From: Bacteroidota bacterium
GTDB lineage: Bacteria > Bacteroidota > Bacteroidia > Bacteroidales > CAIWKO01
Length of the DNA: 33,616 nucleotides
NCBI GenBank assembly: GCA_037133915.1
Contig: JBAXND010000048.1
Location: 1 to 33,616 of the forward strand
Direction of reading: 5' to 3'
In this document: positions 1 to 7,854 of the stretch, one piece after another
Layout of the letters: each line of letters starts with the position of its first letter
How positions within the stretch are numbered: position 1 is the stretch's first letter
Made by a program: the position numbers and the translations under genes
The notes under the pieces: model-generated
Databases searched by the model: none
What the model saw: only the letters and a program-made list of their open reading frames with translations
Told to the model about the DNA's origin: nothing

Positions 1-205
1 ATTTGTTGCGGTTTGCAAAATAATATTCTGTATTTTTATCGGACAATAGTGAAAATAATTCCCGGCTTCGGAAAATAACAAGCTCTAAATATGAAATATA
101 TCTAATTTAATTCCAGGACTTATTTCACAATTCTATCTTCATTATGCTCCCCTAATTTATGAAGAGATACAGCCATCTGAGTATGTACAAAAAGTATTAA
201 AATAG

Positions 206-213
206 TATCTTTG
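206..213 (+). promoter_or_regulatory. -7 promoter box for the metallophosphoesterase gene
   Basis: TATCTTTG is an exact match to the Bacteroidota -7 consensus TAnnTTTG. It lies 49 nt before the ATG at 263. No good -33 TTG is seen at 17-23 nt upstream, so the call rests on the -7 box and position. Confidence 0.45.
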
Positions 214-262
214 TAACTTCATTGAATTGTATACACTTCAGAACAAAATTTAAAAAACAAAT

Positions 263-1507
263 ATGCGGCCGCTAAAAAAAATCTCTCACTACCTGATATT
301 GATTTGCCTGCTCATTATAAATACATCATTTGCTCAATTCAGTTTCGTTCACCTTACAGATTTGCATGTAAGCGATGGTGATTCGTATGTCAACAATTCA
401 GACATCAATGGTGTTGTTTTTTCACAAATGCTTTCAACCCTTCGGCATCTGGAACCCAGGCCTGCATTTGTGGTTGTCAGCGGTGATGTTTCTAACATTG
501 GCAATGGCTTAAATAACGGCATGTATGCCACACTGACTCAGTTTCTGTTTCCCTCACCAATTTCAAATCCCGGTAACGGCGACTATTTCATTGATTCAGC
601 CTTACAGATACCTGTGTATTTTGTGCCGGGCAATCATGACTACTATTTGTTGCTTACGCCTCCACTTTCCAATTCTGCCATCGATAATTATACGGCACAA
701 ATAGCGCCTGATTCCGATTACGTGATTCATTATCAAAATGCAGCTATTTGCATGATGCGCTCGGGTTCCGAATCTTTCCGACCTATCTGGATAGACAATA
801 ATATTACCACTTCAGAAGGAAGTGGAATTGATAACAGCCAGTTGAACTGGCTGCAAAATGAGCTGGTGGCAAACGCCGGCATGAAAAAAATTGTTGTGAT
901 GCATCATCCACTGATAAATGCATTAGGAACAAATGCCGACGGCACACCCTCAACAGGAACGGTGCTCGACCCGGCCGACGGCAGCATTCTGAATAACCGT
1001 GATGCTTTGCTGAATCTTTGCGAGAACAATCACGTGGACATTACACTCTCAGGACATGTGCATCAAAATGTTGTGGCAGCGCGCGACGGAAGCGTTGTTG
1101 ACGAAAACTGGACCGGAGGCACACGTTATATTCAAACCGGCGCCTGTGAATACGGAAACTACCGTATTATTAACGTCGACAGTAATTTTGTTACTGTGGG
1201 CGATGCCCAGCAGCTTAACCCCTCAGGCCTTAACGAACATGCTCAAACTGATGCAGCCAATAATTTAAATGTATTTTATAATGCTTCTCAAAAACGCATC
1301 ATTGTAGATTTACGAAATATTCGTCATAGCGATGTGTCCACAATATCGTTGGTAACCATTAATGGAAGCGTGCTGACGAAAACAAATGCAACTTCCGGTA
1401 AAGAAAATTTAATTACGTTTGCTGCTGATTTTCTTTCTGCCGGAATATATATTGTTGAGGTATCAGGAACCAACGGCATCATTGCACGCAAAATAGCCAT
1501 ATACTGA
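263..1507 (+). CDS. Secreted calcineurin-like metallophosphoesterase with T9SS sorting domain
   Basis: Predicted exported phosphohydrolase of 414 aa. Residues 1-24 form a signal peptide ending in SFAQ. The metallophosphoesterase metal-binding motifs appear in order: D33-L-H35, SGD, GNHD, MHH and SGHVH. Together they would hold a dinuclear metal centre. The last 80 or so residues form a beta-rich module with the pattern of a T9SS type A sorting domain (GIYIVEVSG, then a basic C-terminus), so the protein is probably sent to the surface or released. The substrate cannot be read from sequence; the family covers nucleotidases, phosphodiesterases and sphingomyelinase-like enzymes. The gapN-like gene starts 25 nt downstream and may be cotranscribed, although the two functions have no obvious link. 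Confidence 0.88.
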   Translation: MRPLKKISHYLILICLLIINTSFAQFSFVHLTDLHVSDGDSYVNNSDINGVVFSQMLSTLRHLEPRPAFVVVSGDVSNIGNGLNNGMYATLTQFLFPSPISNPGNGDYFIDSALQIPVYFVPGNHDYYLLLTPPLSNSAIDNYTAQIAPDSDYVIHYQNAAICMMRSGSESFRPIWIDNNITTSEGSGIDNSQLNWLQNELVANAGMKKIVVMHHPLINALGTNADGTPSTGTVLDPADGSILNNRDALLNLCENNHVDITLSGHVHQNVVAARDGSVVDENWTGGTRYIQTGACEYGNYRIINVDSNFVTVGDAQQLNPSGLNEHAQTDAANNLNVFYNASQKRIIVDLRNIRHSDVSTISLVTINGSVLTKTNATSGKENLITFAADFLSAGIYIVEVSGTNGIIARKIAIY

Positions 1508-1532
1508 TTGCAGTAAATTCAATTCTTTTCTT

Positions 1533-3140
1533 ATGGAAAATATATTTCCTCAATGGTCGGATATTCCTGCTGAATACCGCATAGACAAAGCTGTTCACCA
1601 AAATGAGTATTTAATTAACGGGCAACTTTTAAAGTGGGATGGTCCATTTCAGGATGTTGTGTCGCCTGTTTACCTGAATGAACAAGGAACGCTTACGCCG
1701 AAATTTTTAGGACATTATCCATTGCTCACACAGGCACAGTCAATGGCCGCGCTTGATGCTGCAGTAGCGGCATTTGACCATGGTCGCGGATTATGGCCAA
1801 CCATGTCAGTTGAAGACCGGATTTATCATCTTGAACTTTTTACATTGAAGATGATGGAAACACGCGAAGAAGTTGTAAGGTTGTTGATGTGGGAAATCGG
1901 GAAAACGCTTGGTGATGCACAGAAAGAATTTGACAGAACGGTTGATTATATCCGCGATACAATACAGTCGCTAAAAGAGCTCGACCGCACATCCTCACGT
2001 TTCTCAATAGAACAGGGCATTATGGCTCAGATACGACGCGCACCCTTCGGAGTAGCATTGTGTATGGGACCTTACAATTATCCGCTCAACGAAACATTCA
2101 CAACCCTGATTCCGGCGCTTATCATGGGCAACGTAATTATTTTCAAACCGCCAAAGTTTGGTGTGCTGCTGCATTCGCCGCTATTGAAGGCATTCAAAGA
2201 ATCGTTCCCTCCGGGCGTCATCAACACAGTTTATGGCGACGGCGAATCGGTAATACGTCCGCTCATGGAATCCGGAAAAATAGACGTACTTGCATTCATC
2301 GGCTCGAGCCGCGTGGCTGATATCCTGAAACATCAGCATCCAAAGCCGCACCGTATGCGCAGTGTACTTGGCCTCGAAGCAAAAAATGCGGCAATTATAC
2401 TTAAAGATGCCGACATTGAACAGGTAACAACAGAAGTTGTACTGGGTGCATTATCTTACAATGGGCAACGTTGCACCGCATTAAAAATAATTTTCGTACA
2501 TGAAAGTATTGCTGAGCCATTTTTAACAAAATTCTCAGAAAAAGTATCGGCACTTAAAGCCGGTATGCCATGGGAAAAAGATGTTAAAATCACACCCCTT
2601 CCTGAGGCAGGTAAAATTGAATACCTGAATACACTCATTGAAGATGCACAAAAATACGGCGCAAAAATTATCAATGCGAACGGAGGAAATTGCAACCGGA
2701 CTGTTTTCTTTCCGGCAGTGCTGTTCCCGGTAAATGAGAAGATGCGTGTTTATCACGAGGAACAATTCGGACCGGTGGTTCCGGTGGTTGCTTTTAGCAG
2801 CATCAATGAACCGGTTGAATACATTATCAATTCAAATTACGGACAGCAGGTAAGTATTTTTGGTAATGATGCCGATGAGATTTCGGAACTGATAGACCCC
2901 TTGGTAAATCAGGTTTGCCGAGTAAATATTAACAGTCAGTGCCAAAGAGGTCCTGACAGTTTTCCGTTTACCGGGAGAAAAGATTCCGCCGAAGGCACCT
3001 TATCCGTGTCTGATGCATTGCGTGTATTCTCTATCCGGACACTTGTTGCAGCAAAATCGAGCCCGACGAATAATGCACTTGTAAAAGAGATTATCCGTGA
3101 GAATAAATCAAATTTTCTGAGTACTGATTTTATTTTTTAA
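1533..3140 (+). CDS. gapN: NADP-dependent glyceraldehyde-3-phosphate dehydrogenase-like aldehyde dehydrogenase (GapN type)
   Basis: Cytosolic aldehyde dehydrogenase superfamily enzyme of 535 aa. The catalytic residues are visible: N182 in GPYNYPLN, general base E282 in GLEAKN, and nucleophile C314 in NGQRCTA. The C-terminal stretch VNINSQCQRGPDSFPFTG followed by DSAEGTLSVSDAL matches the signature of non-phosphorylating GAPDH. That enzyme oxidises glyceraldehyde-3-phosphate directly to 3-phosphoglycerate and makes NADPH without ATP. The family assignment is firm. Substrate and cofactor are inferred from the GapN-like C-terminus and need an assay. Its last 11 nt overlap the end of the convergent S26 peptidase gene, leaving no room for a separate terminator. 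Confidence 0.85.
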   Translation: MENIFPQWSDIPAEYRIDKAVHQNEYLINGQLLKWDGPFQDVVSPVYLNEQGTLTPKFLGHYPLLTQAQSMAALDAAVAAFDHGRGLWPTMSVEDRIYHLELFTLKMMETREEVVRLLMWEIGKTLGDAQKEFDRTVDYIRDTIQSLKELDRTSSRFSIEQGIMAQIRRAPFGVALCMGPYNYPLNETFTTLIPALIMGNVIIFKPPKFGVLLHSPLLKAFKESFPPGVINTVYGDGESVIRPLMESGKIDVLAFIGSSRVADILKHQHPKPHRMRSVLGLEAKNAAIILKDADIEQVTTEVVLGALSYNGQRCTALKIIFVHESIAEPFLTKFSEKVSALKAGMPWEKDVKITPLPEAGKIEYLNTLIEDAQKYGAKIINANGGNCNRTVFFPAVLFPVNEKMRVYHEEQFGPVVPVVAFSSINEPVEYIINSNYGQQVSIFGNDADEISELIDPLVNQVCRVNINSQCQRGPDSFPFTGRKDSAEGTLSVSDALRVFSIRTLVAAKSSPTNNALVKEIIRENKSNFLSTDFIF

Positions 3141-3678
3141 TCTTGGGATATACAATCTTGCCAAGCAAATCGCCCCGGCCTATAAACCCGAAGCGACCGC
3201 TATCAGTAGTTCCCGAATGTGAGCCCAGTAATAAATAGGTATCTTTAGGGATTATACCGTTAAACTCATTTTCGTACAAGGCAAGCAGCTTATATCGCGA
3301 TGCGTTTAAGCTGTAGGGATTTCCGCCAGCTTCTTTAAGTGTATCGCCATTTATCATGATGCAATGAAGCGAAGCATCAAGCATTGGAAATGAAAACGTA
3401 TCGCCCGGCAATCCTTTGGCCATTTTAATTATTGGAATTTTAGAGCCGGCATAATCATAGCACACCACATCATCGCGGCCAACGGAATTACATTTATAAA
3501 AACTTTCGTACAGGTACACCATTGAACCCTGACTCACCACCCCTTCCATGGAAGTACCGGTAACTTGTTTTTGCAGGATGGCCGTAATACACGATGAATC
3601 TACCTGCGCATTCAAATTTTGATGCGCTATAAAAAGCATCGAAAATATTATAGTGATACTGATTTTTCCGACTCTCAT
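3130..3678 (-). CDS. Secreted S26-family (signal peptidase-like) serine protease
   Basis: Protein of 182 aa with the signal peptidase I fold signature. The box B serine lies in TSMEG, followed by GSMVYLYES. A box C-like GRDDVVCYD and box D IIKMAKGLPGD follow; its Lys aligns with the catalytic Lys of LepB (IKRAVGLPGD). A box E-like GTTDSGRFGFIGRGDL closes the domain. The catalytic Ser/Lys dyad therefore looks intact. It has a cleavable-looking signal peptide ending in LNAQ instead of the transmembrane anchor of housekeeping signal peptidase. It is thus predicted to be periplasmic or extracellular, more like the TraF-type branch. It starts 4 nt after the DUF1566 gene and is probably in its operon. 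The target is unknown. Confidence 0.75.
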   Translation of the reverse strand: MRVGKISITIIFSMLFIAHQNLNAQVDSSCITAILQKQVTGTSMEGVVSQGSMVYLYESFYKCNSVGRDDVVCYDYAGSKIPIIKMAKGLPGDTFSFPMLDASLHCIMINGDTLKEAGGNPYSLNASRYKLLALYENEFNGIIPKDTYLLLGSHSGTTDSGRFGFIGRGDLLGKIVYPKIKK

Positions 3679-3682
3679 AAAA

Positions 3683-4444
3683 TTATCTTACACAGCGCAC
3701 ATAGTGAGAATTGGAGCCGCTTTCTCTGGCGGATGACCCATCAAAAATATTCACAATTTGGATATAATAGCCGCCACCTCCGTCAGGGTCATTTACCCAT
3801 AAATAAGTATTAGATGTCGGATTGAGAATAGCGCTGTTAGTCGAAGATATAACATACCAAAATTGTTGAAAAGTAGGCAGATACCAGTCCGTATAACCAC
3901 CTTCGGCAAGAGTGCGGCAATAATCGCAGGCACCTCTAAAATTCATGGCTGCAGGCGACTGGTCGCTAATCATAGTAGGCATTGCCGGACCTCCCGAACC
4001 GCCAACAAGGGCGACTTGGGCATCAACATAAGCTTTATTGGCGGCATCAAGATTATCAGTACAGGTAGCAAGATTTACAATTTTGAGTAAGGACATATCA
4101 AGCGCACTGTTGGCAGAATTCGGCATAAGCTGCGACCATTTGGGCGAAGTCTGCGAACCTGAATTATAATAATAACCGGGTACCAGACCATTTCCGGTAG
4201 TCGTATTGTATACCAATAATGAAACCTGCGGTTGTGGAATTGTGACCGCATCAACTGTATCAATCAGCGCAACACGCGGCACGAGCATCCCTTTGTTGGA
4301 CGATGAAACATCTAAAACAGCAGAATTATCGGCAGGCGCGCCTGTAAGGTTCACCGCAGCCCCCTGCGGAAATACCCTCGTAGCTAAGCATAAACAAACC
4401 AAAGCTAATGAAATGCGTAGAAATATTTTCAGTAATTTTTTCAT
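3683..4444 (-). CDS. Secreted protein with shared N-terminal module and DUF1566 (Lcl-type) domain
   Basis: Protein of 253 aa when started at the ATG at 4444 (MKKLLKIF). An in-frame upstream ATG at 4474 would put ten extra residues before the signal peptide, and the start at 4444 fits the -7 box at 4501-4508. Layout: signal peptide ending in FPQ (about 1-27); the shared module with GAPADNSAVLDVSSSNKGML (about 28-70); a segment ending GYYYNSG; a tail-fibre-like stretch DAANKAYVDAQVALVGG; then a DUF1566-like domain with EGGYTDWYLPT, ending in RCVR. It is a clear paralogue of the 7071-7832 product and of the same length. No T9SS sorting domain or lipobox is seen. DUF1566 domains occur in adhesin- and lectin-like surface proteins, but the ligand here is unknown. 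Confidence 0.8.
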   Translation of the reverse strand: MKKLLKIFLRISLALVCLCLATRVFPQGAAVNLTGAPADNSAVLDVSSSNKGMLVPRVALIDTVDAVTIPQPQVSLLVYNTTTGNGLVPGYYYNSGSQTSPKWSQLMPNSANSALDMSLLKIVNLATCTDNLDAANKAYVDAQVALVGGSGGPAMPTMISDQSPAAMNFRGACDYCRTLAEGGYTDWYLPTFQQFWYVISSTNSAILNPTSNTYLWVNDPDGGGGYYIQIVNIFDGSSARESGSNSHYVRCVR

Positions 4445-4500
4445 TTCAAACCAGATTAATAAAACAATTGGCAAAGTTGCAACCGAAATCTTCGATTTGA

Positions 4501-4508
4501 CAAAAATA
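4501..4508 (-). promoter_or_regulatory. -7 promoter box for the DUF1566/S26 operon
   Basis: Reads TATTTTTG on the minus strand, an exact TAnnTTTG, 56 nt before the start at 4444. The -33 region is poor. Confidence 0.45.
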
Positions 4509-4561
4509 GGTGATTAAATGTTAAAATCCTACCTGAAATTATCCACCTTACGAACTTAAAA

Positions 4562-4577
4562 TCCATGTATATATGGA
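4562..4577. promoter_or_regulatory. 16-bp imperfect palindrome between divergent genes
   Basis: TCCATGTATATATGGA has perfect 5-bp arms and matches its reverse complement at 14 of 16 positions. It lies between the minus-strand promoter at 4501-4508 and the plus-strand gene at 4715, so it could be an operator for either. It may also be chance in AT-rich DNA. Confidence 0.25.
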
Positions 4578-4714
4578 CGGTAAAAGTTCTGAAATCCAAG
4601 TTTGACGCCAATTGTCTGATTGTTAAAAAAACGGGAACAACTTTCCGTCGATTTTCACCTGTTCGCAATTTTAGATATCTAATTTAGCAATAACCATTTC
4701 CTAAATATTCTTCT

Positions 4715-5482
4715 ATGAAAAAACTATTCCTGATATTTCCGGTAATGATATTGATTTTCGGCACGGGCATAGTTCATGCTCAGTATTGCCAGCCAGTGTA
4801 TTCAACAGGGTGTGGGTATGGTGATGGCTTGATTTCTTTCAGGCTGAACACGATTCACCAATCTCTTGAATGCTCATGGAACAGGGGCTACTACGAAGAT
4901 TACAGCATTCAGTCAACCGATCTTGAGGCGGGTGTTCCCTATCCAATTTCGGTACAATCGGGTTATTCGGGTGTCAATGTTTCAGTATGGATTGATATGA
5001 ATGATGATTATGTTTTTGACAGTACCGAAATTCTTATCCGTAATTTTGAATGCACTTTCGACAGCACATTATACACAAATACTATTATCGTTCCTGAAGG
5101 GACCAAAGAGGGTTATCACCGCCTACGTTTCAGAACCAGTTGGATGACCCATGTGCCTGAGCCATGTGATACGCTCACGTATGGTAATGCTGCAGATTTT
5201 TCTGTATTTATATTACCATCTTCTGCAGGACTTTCGGGTAATAGCGCTTCCGATTTTAATGTGTATCCGAACCCGGCAGCTGATGCTGCAGTCATAGAAC
5301 AAAAAGAAGAAGGCATGGCTGAAATTGAATTAATAGATTTATCAGGAAAAGTAGTTCAGGCAATAACGAGCGAAAGGGAAAATATAACTATTGACGTCAC
5401 CACAGTTTCGCCGGGCATGTATTTTCTCAAATATCAGAAAGGAACCAAAACCTCGTTTACAAGATTCTCGGTTGCCAGATAG
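4715..5482 (+). CDS. Secreted GEVED-domain-like protein with T9SS type A sorting domain
   Basis: Protein of 255 aa. Signal peptide about 1-22, ending in VHAQ. The middle (about 23-170) has the GEVED-type beta-sandwich pattern: YCQPVYSTGCGYGDG at the start, VSVWIDMNDDYVFDSTE, RLRFRTSW, and GNAADFSVFI where the domain normally ends in a GEVEDY-like motif. Residues about 180-255 are a T9SS type A sorting domain (FNVYPNPAADAAVI, then GMYFLKYQKG). It is predicted to be exported by T9SS and surface-attached or released. The function of GEVED domains is not settled; they often sit on secreted proteases and adhesins. Only a one-mismatch -7 box (TAATTTAG, 4680-4687) lies upstream. It converges on the glycine-rich gene at 5528. 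Confidence 0.8.
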   Translation: MKKLFLIFPVMILIFGTGIVHAQYCQPVYSTGCGYGDGLISFRLNTIHQSLECSWNRGYYEDYSIQSTDLEAGVPYPISVQSGYSGVNVSVWIDMNDDYVFDSTEILIRNFECTFDSTLYTNTIIVPEGTKEGYHRLRFRTSWMTHVPEPCDTLTYGNAADFSVFILPSSAGLSGNSASDFNVYPNPAADAAVIEQKEEGMAEIELIDLSGKVVQAITSERENITIDVTTVSPGMYFLKYQKGTKTSFTRFSVAR

Positions 5483-5527
5483 TGAAGAGCCTTTGAGTAA
5501 TAATTACTTTAAAAGGTAATGACTTAC

Positions 5528-7000
5528 TTACCACGAAATTATTAGCTGACCATTGCCCGACTGAACACCCTCGGTGTTGGTTTGATTGGTTCCGTTATTT
5601 ATAGAGCCACCGCCACCAGCTCCACCATCCCATCCGGCACCGCCGCCGCTGTAGCCACCGCCACCGCCGCCGCCATGATCCTGAGTTGATGATGCACCAC
5701 CGCCGCCACCCAATCCGTATCCACCACACTGGGTCCTGCAAAGTCCGTTTGATGGAACACCGTTATTCCATCCCTGACCGCCATCGGCACAGTTAGAATT
5801 TGTTCCGTTCGCGCCGCCGCTGCCGCCCGTGAAACAAGGATTTCCCTGATTAAAACCGCAGCCGCCGCTTGTTCCGGTCAATCCGGGCAAACCATTATTT
5901 TGATGACCGGCGGCACCGCCACCTCCGGCAATAACAAGAGCCGTTGAACCAATTACGGCGCCTGTTCCGCCACCTCCGCCGCCACCGGTATATCCGCTGT
6001 AAGCAATACCCGACTGACCTTTGGCTCCAACGATTACAGTTATCACCTGACCTGACGAAACGCTGAAATCGCCTTTAATCTGCGCACCCAATCCGCCTGT
6101 ACGTGCAGGGTTATCGCCGCCCTGAGCACCATAAGCATCAATGGTAACATTACAAACACCTGACGGAACCGTCCATGATTGTGAACTACCGGTATAATTA
6201 AACGTCAATGACTGACTGTGATTATAACAATTGGTTACACTTACCTGTTGTGCTGAAGATGCCGTACAACTATTGCGCGTTATGGTAAGTCCAACAGTAT
6301 AGCTTCCTGTAGCTGTCCATTGCACAGAAGGGTTCTGGGCAGTACTTGTTGCCGGGTTTCCATTTTGAAACGTCCATGAATAGGTTGCTCCGCCCACAGC
6401 AGGAGTAAAGACAGTAGCAATATTCACAACGGCAGGCGAAGGGCTGAAGGTAAAAGCAGATGACGGTATGGTGCTGACATTTGCAAGTGTTGTTGCCACT
6501 GTGCTTGTACACCCCTGTACACTGGCGGTCACGGAATAAGTGCCACTCTTGGTACTGTCGGCAAAGAGTATCACCGGATTTTGAAGCGAGGAAGTGAAGC
6601 CGTTCGGCCCGGTCCAGCTATAAGTTGCGTTCGGAATCGTCGTAGCAAAAAGTTTCAGTGTATCTACACTGCATATGGGTCCGTTATTTGATGCAACAGG
6701 TGCAGGAGGAGGAACACAATTTCCACACAATTCAAACCATATACCGTTCTTGAAAAAGTTGAAACATTTGGTGGTTGTATTGAAAATGATAAGTCCTTCA
6801 ACCGGATTTGTTATTGCATTACGCTCGGTGGTGGTCATGCGTGGCATGAGCATGCCTTTACTGTTACTGCTCACATCGAAGATTGCTGAAGGGTCAGCAG
6901 CGTTTCCAGATGTATTAACCGCAGCACCCTGCGCGGAAACCCTGTATTGTGAAAAGATTATTGAAATAATCAGTGCAAACGCGTAAAATATCTTTTTCAT
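5528..7000 (-). CDS. Secreted Ig/PKD/glycine-rich protein, paralogue A
   Basis: Protein of 490 aa from the ATG at 7000 (MKKIFYAF); the upstream ATG at 7024 only adds residues before the signal peptide. Domains: signal peptide 1-24; shared module 25-95 (DVSSNSKGMLMPRM, TERNAI, then CFNFF...WFELCGNC with C79, C92, C95); Ig-like domain 96-175 (YSWTGPNGF); PKD-like domain 176-258 (YSWTFQNGNP, GSYTVGLTI); Gly-rich domain 259-490, which opens SWTVPSGVCNVTIDAYGAQGG and contains several runs of four or more Gly. The last domain resembles the ALK/LTK glycine-rich domain in its order of motifs. There is no T9SS domain or lipobox. It belongs with paralogues D and E by its FELCGNC-type motif. It is probably last in the operon running leftward from 9414. 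Confidence 0.85.
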   Translation of the reverse strand: MKKIFYAFALIISIIFSQYRVSAQGAAVNTSGNAADPSAIFDVSSNSKGMLMPRMTTTERNAITNPVEGLIIFNTTTKCFNFFKNGIWFELCGNCVPPPAPVASNNGPICSVDTLKLFATTIPNATYSWTGPNGFTSSLQNPVILFADSTKSGTYSVTASVQGCTSTVATTLANVSTIPSSAFTFSPSPAVVNIATVFTPAVGGATYSWTFQNGNPATSTAQNPSVQWTATGSYTVGLTITRNSCTASSAQQVSVTNCYNHSQSLTFNYTGSSQSWTVPSGVCNVTIDAYGAQGGDNPARTGGLGAQIKGDFSVSSGQVITVIVGAKGQSGIAYSGYTGGGGGGGTGAVIGSTALVIAGGGGAAGHQNNGLPGLTGTSGGCGFNQGNPCFTGGSGGANGTNSNCADGGQGWNNGVPSNGLCRTQCGGYGLGGGGGASSTQDHGGGGGGGYSGGGAGWDGGAGGGGSINNGTNQTNTEGVQSGNGQLIISW

Positions 7001-7070
7001 TAATTTAAAATTATTAGCAGGCATAATATTTTCAAAGCAACTGGTAATTGTTTATAACAAAATGCAACCG

Positions 7071-7832
7071 TCATCTTACACAACGTGTCCGTCCGTTCGA
7101 CGTTGCATACATACGGATAATATCACCGTCGGAAAATCGCATCTGATAAATATACGTTCCATACTGTGTATCATAATCACCAATCCAAATATAGTTTGGT
7201 GAGACATCATTTGCAATCGTTGCCGACGAAGAAGAAAGCACATACATCAGTTCATGAAAAGTCGGCAGGTGCCAGTCGGTAAAACCGCCTTCAGTTAGTG
7301 TACGGCAATACTCACATGCCATTCGCAGGTTCATCGTTGATGATGATTCATCACTTATCATGCTAGGCATGCAACAGGATGGTGAACTACCTCCAACCAG
7401 TGCAATTTGTGCATCAACATAAGCCTTGTTTGCTGCATCGGGATTATTCGTGCAGGTTGCTACATTGACCACTTTATGTCCGTTCATATTCAAATCAACG
7501 CTTGCCGGGTTGGGAAGTAACTGCGTCCACTTGGGTGATGTTGTAGTTCCACGGTTATAGTAATAGCCCGGAACCAATCCATTCACCGTATTGGTATTAT
7601 AAACAAGCAAACTCTGTGCAGGCAAAGGGATTGTTGTTGCATCCAACGAATCTGCCAGGGCGACACGGGGAATCAGAACGCCCTTGTTTGAGCCGGTTAC
7701 ATCGAGCATTGATGAAGGATCAGCAGGAGCGCCGGTATTGTTAAAGGCTGCGCCCTGAGCAAATAAACGTGAAGTTCCGCTTGCTATTATAAAAGCACTG
7801 ATCAGAAAGATGAATTTAATTTTCATTCCCAT
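7071..7832 (-). CDS. Secreted protein with shared N-terminal module and DUF1566 (Lcl-type) domain, second copy
   Basis: Protein of 253 aa, paralogous along its whole length to the 3683-4444 product. Signal peptide to about residue 26 (RLFAQ); module GAPADPSSMLDVTGSNKGVL; GYYYNRGTTTSPKWTQL; NPDAANKAYVDAQIALVGG; then a DUF1566-like domain with CEYCRTLTEGGFTDWHLPT, ending TRCVR. A start two codons later (7826, MKIKF) is equally possible. It sits 22 nt after glycine-rich paralogue B and 70 nt before paralogue A, so the three are probably one transcript. This context suggests that the DUF1566 and glycine-rich proteins act in the same surface structure or on the same ligand. That link is inference. 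Confidence 0.8.
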   Translation of the reverse strand: MGMKIKFIFLISAFIIASGTSRLFAQGAAFNNTGAPADPSSMLDVTGSNKGVLIPRVALADSLDATTIPLPAQSLLVYNTNTVNGLVPGYYYNRGTTTSPKWTQLLPNPASVDLNMNGHKVVNVATCTNNPDAANKAYVDAQIALVGGSSPSCCMPSMISDESSSTMNLRMACEYCRTLTEGGFTDWHLPTFHELMYVLSSSSATIANDVSPNYIWIGDYDTQYGTYIYQMRFSDGDIIRMYATSNGRTRCVR

Positions 7833-7854
7833 TTTTTAATTTCGATAAATTATT

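Noticed and set aside
5496..5508. Inverted repeat AGTAATAATTACT between convergent genes as a terminator
   Set aside because: The arms are separated by a single base, so no stable RNA hairpin can form, and no U run follows.
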